The notes: a model not told the origin generated them from the sequence alone. Counted from the stretch's first letter, positions 1 through 6,220 are shown. The stretch: DNA of 7,940 bases from an uncultured Bacilli bacterium (GCA_947853365.1 CANTWQ010000034.1:1-7940), one strand, 5' to 3'. Numbers and translations: made by a program.

Positions 1-448
1 AAGAAGCAGCAGAGATAATGCTCTCACTTCCATCTAATGTTTCATGGTTTACATTATAGACAATTGTTTTCGCATTCCCTTTTGCCGGTGCCGAAATAAT
101 TACTTTTTTCGCACCTGCTTCCATATGCGCCATTGCTTTCTCGGTATCAGTAAATTTTCCTGTACATTCCATCACAACGTCAATATCTAGTGCTTTCCAT
201 GGTAGATTCGCAGGATCTAATTCTTTATATACTTTAATTCTTTTTCCTGCGATAATCAAATCCTCTCCTTCAAAAGTGATTTCATCCGTTTTGTAATTAC
301 GATGATTGGTATCGTATTTCAACAAATAAGCCAATTGTTCCGCATCCGTCAAATCGTTAATTGCCACAATATCAAACCGATCATCCTCCATCATAATGCG
401 AAAAATCAAACGGCCAATGCGACCAAATCCATTGATTGCTACTTTCAT
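1..448 (-). CDS. gap: Glyceraldehyde-3-phosphate dehydrogenase, NAD-type, N-terminal part (runs off left edge)
   Basis: Cytosolic glycolytic enzyme that oxidises glyceraldehyde-3-phosphate with NAD+ and phosphate to 1,3-bisphosphoglycerate. The window holds the first 149 residues, the NAD-binding Rossmann half. It opens with the family motif NGFGRIGR (residues 6-13). Asp32 in INDLT is the residue expected to hold the NAD ribose hydroxyls, so the glycolytic NAD form is more likely than a GapB-type NADPH form. The segments LLKYDTNHR, ECTGKFT and KKVIISAPAK follow in family order. The fragment ends at ISAAS; the next codon begins with T and should be the catalytic Cys of the SCTTN motif, just outside the window. 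The start at 448 has AAAGGA (461-456) 7 nt upstream. It lies 92 bp downstream of the 113-residue gene and has its own strong promoter. No upstream cggR-type regulator gene is present. Identity is certain; the C-terminal half is unseen. Confidence 0.97.
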   Translation of the reverse strand, partial: MKVAINGFGRIGRLIFRIMMEDDRFDIVAINDLTDAEQLAYLLKYDTNHRNYKTDEITFEGEDLIIAGKRIKVYKELDPANLPWKALDIDVVMECTGKFTDTEKAMAHMEAGAKKVIISAPAKGNAKTIVYNVNHETLDGSESIISAAS

Positions 449-472
449 ATTATCATCCTTTCTATCATCTTC

Positions 473-501
473 ATTATATCCTCTTTTCTCTTTGGTTTCA
501 A
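473..501 (-). promoter_or_regulatory. Sigma-A promoter of gap
   Basis: Reading the minus strand, TTGAAA (501-496) is followed by a 17-nt spacer and a perfect TATAAT (478-473). Transcription should start near 466, giving a leader of about 18 nt that contains the AAAGGA ribosome site. It is the best -35/-10 pair in the window, as expected for a highly expressed glycolytic gene. No operator-like inverted repeat is visible beside it, and the leader is too short for a riboswitch. Confidence 0.8.
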
Positions 502-540
502 TTCTTTTCTTTCCACAAGACAAAAGTAGATGTTTTTCTC

Positions 541-882
541 CTATTTTTGAAGATAATAAACTTTTTCTTTTTCGAGATATCCCATTACATATTTTCCGAC
601 TTCGCCTTCAAAAAACAGTGCTTCCTCGTTGGCCAATACAAAATTAAAATGATAATCAATTTGAAAACGATTTCCCTGTTTTAATAGGTGTTGGAAGCGT
701 TTGCTCTGATAAGGAATCAAATCACAAATATATTGATCAAAATGAATCTCACTGCCGACACTTACATAGGGAATTTGTTTTTGACATAAAGTTCGTTCTA
801 AAACAAAGCGAAAATTTTCTGTCTCTTCTTCATAAATATTTTGAAGATTGGTCGGGTGAATGACCAAACGAACAATTTTCAT
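541..882 (-). CDS. Unrecognised 113-residue soluble protein
   Basis: I do not recognise this family. The protein is 113 residues long and has no signal peptide or membrane segment. It looks like a mixed alpha/beta domain: a beta-like start (KIVRLVIHP), a helical charged stretch (about 13-35), then beta-like segments around 37-48 and 75-93 (FQIDYHFNFVLA, ALFFEGEVGKYVMGYL). Two cysteines (33 and 53) do not form an obvious metal site. The start at 882 is supported by GAGGTGG (895-889) 6 nt upstream. Codon use is like that of its neighbours. It sits between the terminated nucleoside kinase gene and gap, all on the same strand, so it is probably a monocistronic or read-through unit. The good ribosome site and the continuous frame support a real gene. 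The function is unknown and nothing in the context assigns one. Confidence 0.75.
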   Translation of the reverse strand: MKIVRLVIHPTNLQNIYEEETENFRFVLERTLCQKQIPYVSVGSEIHFDQYICDLIPYQSKRFQHLLKQGNRFQIDYHFNFVLANEEALFFEGEVGKYVMGYLEKEKVYYLQK

Positions 883-901
883 ACGTTACCACCTCATTTT
901 C

Positions 902-910
902 ATTATAACA
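902..910 (-). promoter_or_regulatory. Possible extended -10 promoter for the 113-residue gene
   Basis: The minus strand reads TGTTATAAT (910-902), an extended -10 element (TGn plus a perfect TATAAT). No good -35 lies 16-18 nt upstream, because that stretch is the terminator hairpin of the preceding gene. The predicted start near 895 would put the ribosome site at the very 5' end of the message, which is tight and lowers confidence. Confidence 0.45.
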
Positions 911-938
911 AAAATATCCACAATTGTTGTGGATATTT
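907..938 (-). terminator. Rho-independent terminator of the nucleoside kinase gene
   Basis: The arms 912-923 and 927-938 are perfect 12-bp complements around a 3-nt loop. On the minus strand the hairpin is followed directly by TTTTTGTT. It begins inside the stop codon (939-937) of the kinase gene. The T-run is good only on the minus strand, so it should act for the kinase gene rather than as a two-way terminator. Confidence 0.8.
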
Positions 939-2595
939 ACGAGGCATTGAAATAACTTCGGCCAATAAATTCTCTTAAAATCGAATCATCGGGAATATCG
1001 TCTGATGGAATCGGTAAGAAAACTCTTAATAAGTTTAATAATTGCTTTGCTTCATTATAATAAGGAGAGGTAGACTCTACCGAATAAAGTAGAGGTTCGG
1101 CATAAGTTTTTAAAACGCCAAGTTCATAAATTAAAGCAGTATTAAATGTAGCATCTGCATCATCTTGATAGGGAAAGATATACATTTCTTCACCTTTACG
1201 AACATTTTGCCATGCCGCAATGGTATCCTCTACTCGATAACCTCTCGTTCGGTTATCGCGGACGATTCTTCTTAAAAGGCGATTGTCAGTCGTTGGTACC
1301 CGATTTTGATTATCGATGTTGAGTGCAGTTAATGGAGAAATATAAATTTTGTATTTCTTTTCGCGAGGAATGGTGGTTAAAATCGTTTTATTCAATGCAT
1401 GAATTCCTTCGATTAGTAAAATATCATCATGTTCTAACTTTTTCTTAACTTTGTACTCTTTCATACCAATTAGGAAATTAAAAGTTGGTAAAGTAACTTC
1501 TTCGCCATTTAACAAATCGCGCATTTGTTTTTCAAATAATTCGGTATCCAGTGCTCGTAAACTTTCATAGTCAGGATTTCCTTCTTCATCTTTTGGCGTA
1601 TCGACTCGATCGTGGAAATAATCATCCATCGATATGACATGTGGGCGTAATCCAAAGCTTCGTAAGTACATGGCCAACTTTCTAGTTGTGGTCGTTTTCC
1701 CAGAAGAAGAAGGCCCAGCGATTAAAATGATTTTGATTTGATCTCGTTTGGCTTCGATATTTCGAGCAATTTGTAAGAGGCGATTGTTTTGTAAAATTTC
1801 CGAAATACGGATAATATCCGCAATTTCTCCTTTTGATACTTTTTGATTTAACTCAGCCACATTTTCTAGTTTCATCACTTTTTCCCAAGATAAGCGATCT
1901 TGAAATTCGCGAAAAATATTGGGCCGTGGTACAAATTCTTTCATACCATCTTTCATATAGATCGTTGGATATCTCAACACAAATCCGTGATCATTCAAAT
2001 AGGTTAAAGCAAATTCCCCTAACACGCTGGTACTAATTGGCATTAAACTATAAAAATAGCTATATAGGTTTCCTAATTTATATAGTGTTACATATGTGTT
2101 CGTATTATATTTCATGATATTGGCTTTGGCTTTATCATGAATGCTTTCGAAGTAATGAATGGCATCCAGTCTTGTCACATTCATTTTTACAATATCCAAA
2201 TCACGATCGACGATCTCCCTCATTTTTTCTTCTAATTGTTCTACTTTATCGTTCGTTAGAGGGAAATCTGTTTCCATATATAGTCCTTTATCCAAGGAAT
2301 GAAGAACACGAAAATGACATGACATACCAAAGAGTTCGCGTCCTGCCAAAAGAATCATATAGATCAATCCATTCACATGCATGCGATTCGCGGTATTGTT
2401 GGTTAGATCATAAAACTCAACATCCATAGGGCGATCAATTTTTTCAGATAATTCTCGGTAAATTCCATTGACCTTTGCGACAATAATCGGATGGGAAAAT
2501 TGGTCTTCAAACTGTTTGGCAACCTCTTGTAGTGTTGTTCCTTTTAAGACCTCTAATTTTTTATTTTTAACTTTTATCTCAACATTTTCAATCAT
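937..2595 (-). CDS. Nucleoside kinase with N-terminal TGS and ThrRS-like domains (uridine kinase family)
   Basis: Probable cytosolic nucleoside (uridine-type) kinase of the fused family found in Clostridia, Erysipelotrichia and Thermotoga. The N-terminus (1-65) resembles a TGS domain, starting IENVEIKVKNKKLEVLKG. Residues about 70-220 resemble the threonyl-tRNA synthetase second additional domain, with HVNGLIYMILLAGRELFG at 73-90; there is no synthetase catalytic core. The C-terminal half is a P-loop kinase: Walker A GPSSSGKTT (294-302), MDDYF (323-327) in the substrate-binding position of uridine kinases, a hydrophobic strand LLIEGIHAL (393-401), and an arginine-rich lid-like segment DNRLLRRIVRDNRTRG (437-452). 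It ends with the family-typical DDSILREFIG (536-545). The 552-residue length is normal for the fusion. The start at 2595 has AAAGAGGG (2608-2601) 5 nt upstream. It diverges from clpP and ends in a strong hairpin. The exact substrate is inferred from the family, not shown; the TGS role is unknown. Confidence 0.9.
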   Translation of the reverse strand: MIENVEIKVKNKKLEVLKGTTLQEVAKQFEDQFSHPIIVAKVNGIYRELSEKIDRPMDVEFYDLTNNTANRMHVNGLIYMILLAGRELFGMSCHFRVLHSLDKGLYMETDFPLTNDKVEQLEEKMREIVDRDLDIVKMNVTRLDAIHYFESIHDKAKANIMKYNTNTYVTLYKLGNLYSYFYSLMPISTSVLGEFALTYLNDHGFVLRYPTIYMKDGMKEFVPRPNIFREFQDRLSWEKVMKLENVAELNQKVSKGEIADIIRISEILQNNRLLQIARNIEAKRDQIKIILIAGPSSSGKTTTTRKLAMYLRSFGLRPHVISMDDYFHDRVDTPKDEEGNPDYESLRALDTELFEKQMRDLLNGEEVTLPTFNFLIGMKEYKVKKKLEHDDILLIEGIHALNKTILTTIPREKKYKIYISPLTALNIDNQNRVPTTDNRLLRRIVRDNRTRGYRVEDTIAAWQNVRKGEEMYIFPYQDDADATFNTALIYELGVLKTYAEPLLYSVESTSPYYNEAKQLLNLLRVFLPIPSDDIPDDSILREFIGRSYFNAS

Positions 2596-2619
2596 AAGAT
2601 CCCTCTTTATTCTAGTTCT

Positions 2620-2648
2620 ATTCTATCATATTCCATACTTTTTGAAAA
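2620..2648 (-). promoter_or_regulatory. Probable promoter of the nucleoside kinase gene
   Basis: The minus strand shows a weak -35 TTTTCA (2648-2643), a 17-nt spacer, and TAGAAT (2625-2620) preceded by TGA, which makes an extended -10 (TGATAGAAT). The expected start near 2613 leaves a short leader holding the AAAGAGGG ribosome site. The spacing is right, but both boxes are imperfect. Confidence 0.5.
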
Positions 2649-2705
2649 GATACGATTCTCGTTTGTTTTTGCATAAAATTTAATGAACTTCCCTATTATA
2701 GTATT

Positions 2706-2712
2706 AGGTGAT
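2706..2712 (+). promoter_or_regulatory. Ribosome binding site that fixes the clpP start
   Basis: AGGTGAT matches the 3' part of the extended Shine-Dalgarno sequence and ends 4 nt before ATG 2717. The upstream in-frame GTG at 2708 lies inside this site, so it cannot be the start; ATG 2717 also gives the family-typical MNLIP N-terminus. Confidence 0.75.
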
Positions 2713-2716
2713 ACAC

Positions 2717-3301
2717 ATGAATTTAATTCCTGTTGTTGTAGAAAAAGAAAGCAACGGAGAACGTAGTTATGATATTTTTTCGCGGTTACTTAAAAATCGT
2801 ATTGTTATTTTAAGCGGCGAAATTACAGATGATTCGGCGAATTTGATTGTTGCTCAATTACTGTATTTGGATTCTTTGAATCACGATGATATTAGTATTT
2901 ATATCAATTCTCCGGGAGGTGTCATCACGGCTGGAATGGCCATTTATGACACAATGCAATTTGTCGAAAGTGATGTGAGTACGATTTGCTTGGGCATGGC
3001 AGCAAGTATGGCGGCCTTCTTACTTTCTTGTGGAAAAAAAGGAAAACGCTACATACTACCACATGCCGAGGTGATGATCCATCAACCACTTGGAGGCGCA
3101 CAAGGGCAAGCAACGGAAATTCAAATCGCGGCCAAACATATTTTAAAAGCAAAAGAACGCCTCAATCAAATCTTGGCCCAAAACACAGGACAAAGTTTAC
3201 AAAAAATTGAAGAAGATACAGAACGAGATCATTTCTTGGATGCCGAAGAAGCATTAAATTATGGTATTGTCGATAGGATCGTTGAAAAAAAAGAACATTA
3301 G
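2717..3301 (+). CDS. clpP: ATP-dependent Clp protease proteolytic subunit ClpP
   Basis: Serine peptidase that forms the tetradecameric barrel of Clp proteases and degrades proteins fed to it by a ClpX/ClpC-type unfoldase in the cytosol. The 194-residue length is standard. The N-terminus [10 protein letters not shown] continues into [17 protein letters not shown], as in most ClpPs. The catalytic triad is visible: Ser97 in GMAASMA, His122 in EVMIHQP and Asp171 in ERDHFL. YINSPGG (63-69) is the oxyanion-side loop motif. It is the only plus-strand gene here. It diverges from the nucleoside kinase gene with about 120 bp between starts, and it converges on the 259-residue gene with overlapping stops. 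I found no CtsR heptad repeat or CIRCE element upstream, so the usual heat-shock control of Bacilli is not evident, and I could not pick a convincing -35/-10 pair. The start at 2717 is chosen from the ribosome site and the conserved N-terminus. Confidence 0.98.
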   Translation: MNLIPVVVEKESNGERSYDIFSRLLKNRIVILSGEITDDSANLIVAQLLYLDSLNHDDISIYINSPGGVITAGMAIYDTMQFVESDVSTICLGMAASMAAFLLSCGKKGKRYILPHAEVMIHQPLGGAQGQATEIQIAAKHILKAKERLNQILAQNTGQSLQKIEEDTERDHFLDAEEALNYGIVDRIVEKKEH

Positions 3302-3314
3302 TTCTCTTTTTTTT
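3285..3314. terminator. Possible two-way terminator between clpP and the 259-residue gene
   Basis: Eight A's plus GAAC (3285-3296) pair with GTTC, TC and eight T's (3301-3314) around the loop ATTA (3297-3300), giving a 12-bp class stem with one A-C mismatch. Both strands then have a T-run on the 3' side. Only two G-C pairs are present, so the hairpin itself is weak. It lies inside the last codons of both genes, with the overlapping stops in and next to the loop. Confidence 0.5.
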
Positions 3315-4077
3315 GGTATATTTTAGATGGTTGAAGCGCATCTTCTTTTAATGGAAACGGTGCAGGATCGAAGGATAAGGTGTCTAATTCGACAATTTGT
3401 TTTAAATATGGACTCATAGCTAAATGATGAATACCATCGAGATCAATGGTGAAGAAATCAAAACTTCCTTTTTCTCCCAATGCATCTAGTTCTGCCCCTG
3501 TGCTAATAAAAGTAAATAGATGTGAGATATGATAACGTTTTAAAGTAGCTAATAACTTTTGTTTGGCCTGATAATTCGTTAAATTTACTTCTTTTTCATA
3601 ATCAGAAACACTTCTTCTAAAATAACTGCATCCATGATGCATCATACAAAGGAGATCAAGACCTTTCATCACTAGATAGGTATTTTCATTTTCGTATTCC
3701 AAGGGTGAGATTTGTTTTTGCGTCTGAATATCTATTAACGTTAAACGATCTAGCGCATCTTTGGTATGCTGTTCAAAGAAAAGATAACAAGATTGCAATT
3801 CTTGCTTGTTCAAAACTCCATCGATGAGAAGAGATAACATTTCATAATAGATCCAAAAATGCCGATCAAAACTTTTTTCTTCTTTGCTACGAACCGCGGT
3901 TGGAAAATAAAGACATTTGTTATCTTGCATCGGAAGATCGATATCGAAAAGGCGTTTGATGGTATATTCACGTAATGACGGATCTAACTCTAAAATGTAT
4001 TCTAAAGACTGATAATTTTCATTTGCAATGTAATCATCAATTTCACGTTTACATTTTTCCAGTTCCTTCTTGGTCAT
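3298..4077 (-). CDS. Unrecognised 259-residue protein coupled to whiA
   Basis: I do not recognise this family. The protein is soluble, mostly helical and charged, without a signal peptide or membrane segment. It begins with a helical stretch (about 2-45), includes a hydrophobic helix around 75-90 and ends with short hydrophobic segments (HLFTFIS at 186-192, [16 protein letters not shown] at 206-221). Five cysteines are present; C144 and C150 bracket His147-His148 in CMMHHGC, which could bind a metal, but that is only a guess. The start at 4077 has AAAGGAG (4093-4087) 9 nt upstream, inside whiA. The gene begins 29 nt before the whiA stop, so translation is probably coupled and the two are co-transcribed. 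Its stop overlaps that of clpP in convergent orientation. The strong ribosome site and long intact frame make it real. Co-translation with a regulator hints at a related role, but nothing in the protein shows it. Confidence 0.85.
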   Translation of the reverse strand: MTKKELEKCKREIDDYIANENYQSLEYILELDPSLREYTIKRLFDIDLPMQDNKCLYFPTAVRSKEEKSFDRHFWIYYEMLSLLIDGVLNKQELQSCYLFFEQHTKDALDRLTLIDIQTQKQISPLEYENENTYLVMKGLDLLCMMHHGCSYFRRSVSDYEKEVNLTNYQAKQKLLATLKRYHISHLFTFISTGAELDALGEKGSFDFFTIDLDGIHHLAMSPYLKQIVELDTLSFDPAPFPLKEDALQPSKIYQKKEN

Positions 4078-5011
4078 GGTTTTCAGCTCCTTTCCATTTA
4101 TTTACAAGTTCTCTCATCTTTCGAAAGCGATGATTTAAGCCAGATTTGGTAATGGGATGGTTCGTTTCTAATGAAATAATTTCACTTAATTCTTGTAGAG
4201 ATGCCTCTTGATATTTGAGACGATATGTTGCAACTTCTCTTGTTTTCTCATCGAGAAAATCTAGGCCCATTTTATCTTTAATATATTCAATGTCTTCTAA
4301 TTGTTTGGTTGCCGTTTCGACAATTTTATCTGTATTGGCCTGCTCCATATTATTTAAACGATTGGTCATATTACGATGATCTCTTAAAATTCGAATGTCT
4401 TCAAAATATAATAACGCATTCGTCGCATGAATCATTCTTAAGTAATCGCCAATTTTTTCGGCCTCTTTAATATATACCATATATCCTTTTTCACGACTTA
4501 ATACTTTGCTATTTAAATCAAAATTGTTTAGTAAAAAGTGGACAAACTGGGCTTCTTCTTCCGTATCAATCGTAAATTCTAAGTGATATCGTGATGTTTT
4601 GGGATCGTTAATACTTCCACAGGCAAGAAAAATACCCGCTAAATATGCTCTTTGATCCTCGGTGGTTGTGACTAAATACTCTGGCGGTTCTAATAGATAG
4701 TAACCATTTTGGTTAATGACTCCTAAATCCTCTAAAATCATCTTTTGTTTTTCGATGATTGTGAGAACATAAAGTCGATTCTTCGTAAAGTTATTATTCT
4801 TTTTTTGATCAATCGGAATGGTAATACGATACAACTCCTTCATTGTCTTATAAATATACTGTGCCACTTCCGGATTCTCGGTTATGACTTCAATTTTTTC
4901 TTGTGTGATAATTGCATTATTACGTAAAAAGGAAGATAGAAGTGCCAATGTTTCAGATTTACTCCAATCTTGCTTGGCAATTTCTTCTTTGACTATCGTA
5001 GAAAAAGACAT
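4049..5011 (-). CDS. whiA: WhiA, DNA-binding protein with degenerate LAGLIDADG fold and C-terminal HTH
   Basis: WhiA is a Gram-positive DNA-binding protein: a sporulation regulator in Streptomyces, and linked to cell division and chromosome organisation in Bacillus subtilis. The product has 320 residues. The N-terminal part (MSFSTIVKEEIAKQ) and the degenerate homing-endonuclease segment RAYLAGIFLACGSINDP (121-137) followed by SRYHLEF are family hallmarks; the catalytic acidic motif of true LAGLIDADG nucleases is missing, as expected. The C-terminal helix-turn-helix lies around 266-306, with KSGLNHRFRKMRELV at 289-303. The last residues (about 309-320, [12 protein letters not shown]) read through the start of the next gene and look like a lineage-specific tail. 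The start at 5011 is chosen over a 12-residue-longer in-frame ATG (5047) because it gives the conserved N-terminus. It has its own promoter after a terminator. The usual partners rapZ and yvcK are not beside it. Confidence 0.95.
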   Translation of the reverse strand: MSFSTIVKEEIAKQDWSKSETLALLSSFLRNNAIITQEKIEVITENPEVAQYIYKTMKELYRITIPIDQKKNNNFTKNRLYVLTIIEKQKMILEDLGVINQNGYYLLEPPEYLVTTTEDQRAYLAGIFLACGSINDPKTSRYHLEFTIDTEEEAQFVHFLLNNFDLNSKVLSREKGYMVYIKEAEKIGDYLRMIHATNALLYFEDIRILRDHRNMTNRLNNMEQANTDKIVETATKQLEDIEYIKDKMGLDFLDEKTREVATYRLKYQEASLQELSEIISLETNHPITKSGLNHRFRKMRELVNKWKGAENHDQEGTGKM

Positions 5012-5015
5012 GGTA

Positions 5016-5021
5016 CCACCC
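5016..5021 (-). promoter_or_regulatory. Atypical ribosome binding site of whiA
   Basis: The minus strand reads GGGTGG (5021-5016), 4 nt before the whiA ATG, instead of the GGAGG-type sites seen at lgt and trxB. The short spacing and the non-consensus core suggest modest translation initiation. The start itself is supported by protein conservation. Confidence 0.5.
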
Positions 5022-5035
5022 ACTTTCAAGGATTT

Positions 5036-5044
5036 ATTATAACA
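5036..5044 (-). promoter_or_regulatory. Extended -10 promoter of whiA
   Basis: The minus strand reads TGTTATAAT (5044-5036), a TGn extension plus a perfect TATAAT. The -35 zone (about 5059-5064, TTTCTT) is poor and coincides with the U-run of the upstream terminator, so the extended -10 would carry recognition. The start is expected near 5029, leaving an 18-nt leader with the ribosome site. Confidence 0.65.
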
Positions 5045-5055
5045 CAATTTTGGCT

Positions 5056-5081
5056 AAAAAGAAAAAAGCTTACGCTTTCTT
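5056..5081 (-). terminator. Terminator ending the uvrA-lgt-trxB-orf68 group
   Basis: On the minus strand the 8-bp stem AAGAAAGC (5081-5074) pairs with GCTTTTTT (5069-5062), with one G-U pair, around a GTAA loop of the GNRA type. It is followed by CTTTTT. The left arm begins inside the stop codon of the 68-residue gene. It separates that group from whiA. Confidence 0.7.
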
Positions 5082-5286
5082 AGTAGATCAAAAATAGAAA
5101 CGATCCGACCATAATTGCTCCCACTAGAATTAGTATCGATAACATACCATTTAAAGTATGGTTTTTTACTACTAAGATATCGGTCTTATCTATTTTCCTT
5201 TTGCCGCGGAAAAATAAAACGCCAAAAATCCCTCCAATGATCACCATTAAAATAGTTAATACAATCAATATGATTCTAACGAGCAT
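5080..5286 (-). CDS. Unrecognised 68-residue two-helix membrane protein
   Basis: I do not recognise this family. The 68 residues form two hydrophobic helices (about 4-26, RIILIVLTILMVIIGGIFGV..., and 47-67) joined by a basic loop (RGKRKIDK, 27-34) and a polar stretch. By the positive-inside rule the loop should face the cytoplasm and both ends the outside. There is no lipobox and no cleavable signal. The start at 5286 is chosen over an in-frame ATG at 5313 because AAGGGGG (5298-5292) sits 5 nt upstream of it and would lie inside the longer frame. It overlaps the trxB end by 11 nt, so it is translated from the same message, and a terminator follows at once. It occupies the place where rapZ and yvcK lie in many Bacillota. 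SecG was considered because of the two-helix size, but the sequence does not match. Confidence 0.75.
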   Translation of the reverse strand: MLVRIILIVLTILMVIIGGIFGVLFFRGKRKIDKTDILVVKNHTLNGMLSILILVGAIMVGSFLFLIY

Positions 5287-6220
5287 AGGATCCCCCTTCT
5301 TTTCTATTTCCAATTCGATTGATAATTGTGTTTGCGGCCACGGCTCCTTCTGCAGTGGCAGTTACAATTTGATATAAATTTTTCTTGACAACATCACCAC
5401 ATGCAAAAATATTTGGCTGGTTCGTTTCTTGATTTTGATCGGCGATAAGATACCCGGTATCATCTAACATTTTCTTTTCGGTAATAAAAGATGTGTTAGG
5501 AATCTGACCAATATAGATGAAAGTCCCTTGACACGGAATTTCTTCGATATGATTGGTGTTTCGATCCTCAATGATTACTTTGTCTAAACGATTATCTTCG
5601 GAAGTGAATTTTTGTACTACTTTTTCATATAAAATTTGGATATTTTGTTTCTGATTTAACGTATCAATCAAATGTTTTTGCGCTTTTAGATGATCACTTC
5701 TTACAATTAGTGTAACACTATTACAAATATTAGAAAGATAAATTGCTTCTTCAACAGCAGCGTTTCCTCCGCCGACGACGCATACATCTTTGCCTTTGTA
5801 AAGAGGCCCATCACAGATAGCACACCAACTGATTCCTCTTCCTGTTAACTGTTCTTCGTTTTCCACTTGTAATTTTTTAGGAGCACGACCACTGGCAATG
5901 ATAATGTAATGACAAGTGTAATCTTTTGTGTTGGTATGGACAATTTGGATATCATCTTTTTTTGAAAGCGATATGACATCACCATATTGATAATCTATGT
6001 GTAATGCCTGAATTTGGCTTAGCATATTTTCGGCCAATTCTGGGCCGGTGATATTTTTCATTCCTGGATAATTTTCAATCGCCGCTGTACGGTTAATCTG
6101 CCCACCTGGCATCTCTTTTTCTAGAAGAAGGCATGAAATATTGGCTCTTTTTAAATAGAGAGCTGCGGTCATTCCCGCTACGCCGGCACCAATGATGATT
6201 ACCTCAAAATCTAATTTCAT
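5276..6220 (-). CDS. trxB: Thioredoxin reductase (FAD-dependent), with an altered NADPH-site motif
   Basis: Cytosolic flavoenzyme that passes electrons from a pyridine nucleotide to thioredoxin. The 314-residue length is standard for the low-molecular-weight bacterial type. FAD motif GAGVAG (11-16); redox-active cysteines C133-A-I-C136 in SWCAICDGPL (usually CATCDG); nucleotide motif GGGNAAVEEA (150-159); C-terminal FAD motif ACGDV (273-277); then QIVTATAEGAVAA. The stretch that normally reads HRRDxxRA, whose arginines hold the NADPH 2'-phosphate, is VRSDHLKA (173-180), so one Arg is Ser and another is Lys. NADH or reduced cofactor discrimination is therefore possible but unproven. The start at 6220 is fixed by AGGAGG (6232-6227) 6 nt upstream; the longer in-frame ATG at 6325 lies deep inside lgt and adds a non-family leader. 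It overlaps lgt by 17 nt and the 68-residue gene by 11 nt, so it is co-translated. Confidence 0.95.
   Translation of the reverse strand: MKLDFEVIIIGAGVAGMTAALYLKRANISCLLLEKEMPGGQINRTAAIENYPGMKNITGPELAENMLSQIQALHIDYQYGDVISLSKKDDIQIVHTNTKDYTCHYIIIASGRAPKKLQVENEEQLTGRGISWCAICDGPLYKGKDVCVVGGGNAAVEEAIYLSNICNSVTLIVRSDHLKAQKHLIDTLNQKQNIQILYEKVVQKFTSEDNRLDKVIIEDRNTNHIEEIPCQGTFIYIGQIPNTSFITEKKMLDDTGYLIADQNQETNQPNIFACGDVVKKNLYQIVTATAEGAVAANTIINRIGNRKEGGSYAR

Noticed and set aside
502..540. Terminator after the 113-residue gene
   Set aside because: The CTTTTGTCTT and AAAGAAAAG stretches pair poorly and no T-run follows.
914..936. Pair of inverted DnaA-box-like 9-mers (ATATCCACA on both strands)
   Set aside because: Each differs from TTATCCACA at the first base, and they are simply the two arms of the perfect terminator hairpin after the kinase gene; no dnaA/dnaN genes or AT-rich unwinding region are nearby.
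2172..2429. Plus-strand open frames inside the kinase gene and others like it
   Set aside because: They are antisense to clearly conserved coding sequence, lack ribosome sites and show no family features.
2669..2702. clpP promoter from TTGCAT and TATTAT/TATAGT or TAAAAT boxes
   Set aside because: Spacers are 19 nt or the -35 is unrecognisable, and the closer -10 boxes would start the message at or inside the ribosome site; none is good enough to call.
5012..5047. Longer whiA start at 5047
   Set aside because: It would lie upstream of the predicted transcript start and adds 12 residues not typical of WhiA; MSFSTIVKEEI at 5011 is the family N-terminus.
5080..5286. 68-residue protein as SecG
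   Set aside because: Size and two helices are similar, but the glycine-rich middle and conserved SecG residues are missing, and the loop is strongly basic.
6204..6206. TGA read as tryptophan (mycoplasma code)
   Set aside because: lgt ends in TGA at the expected protein length, the next gene starts right there, and conserved tryptophans use TGG.
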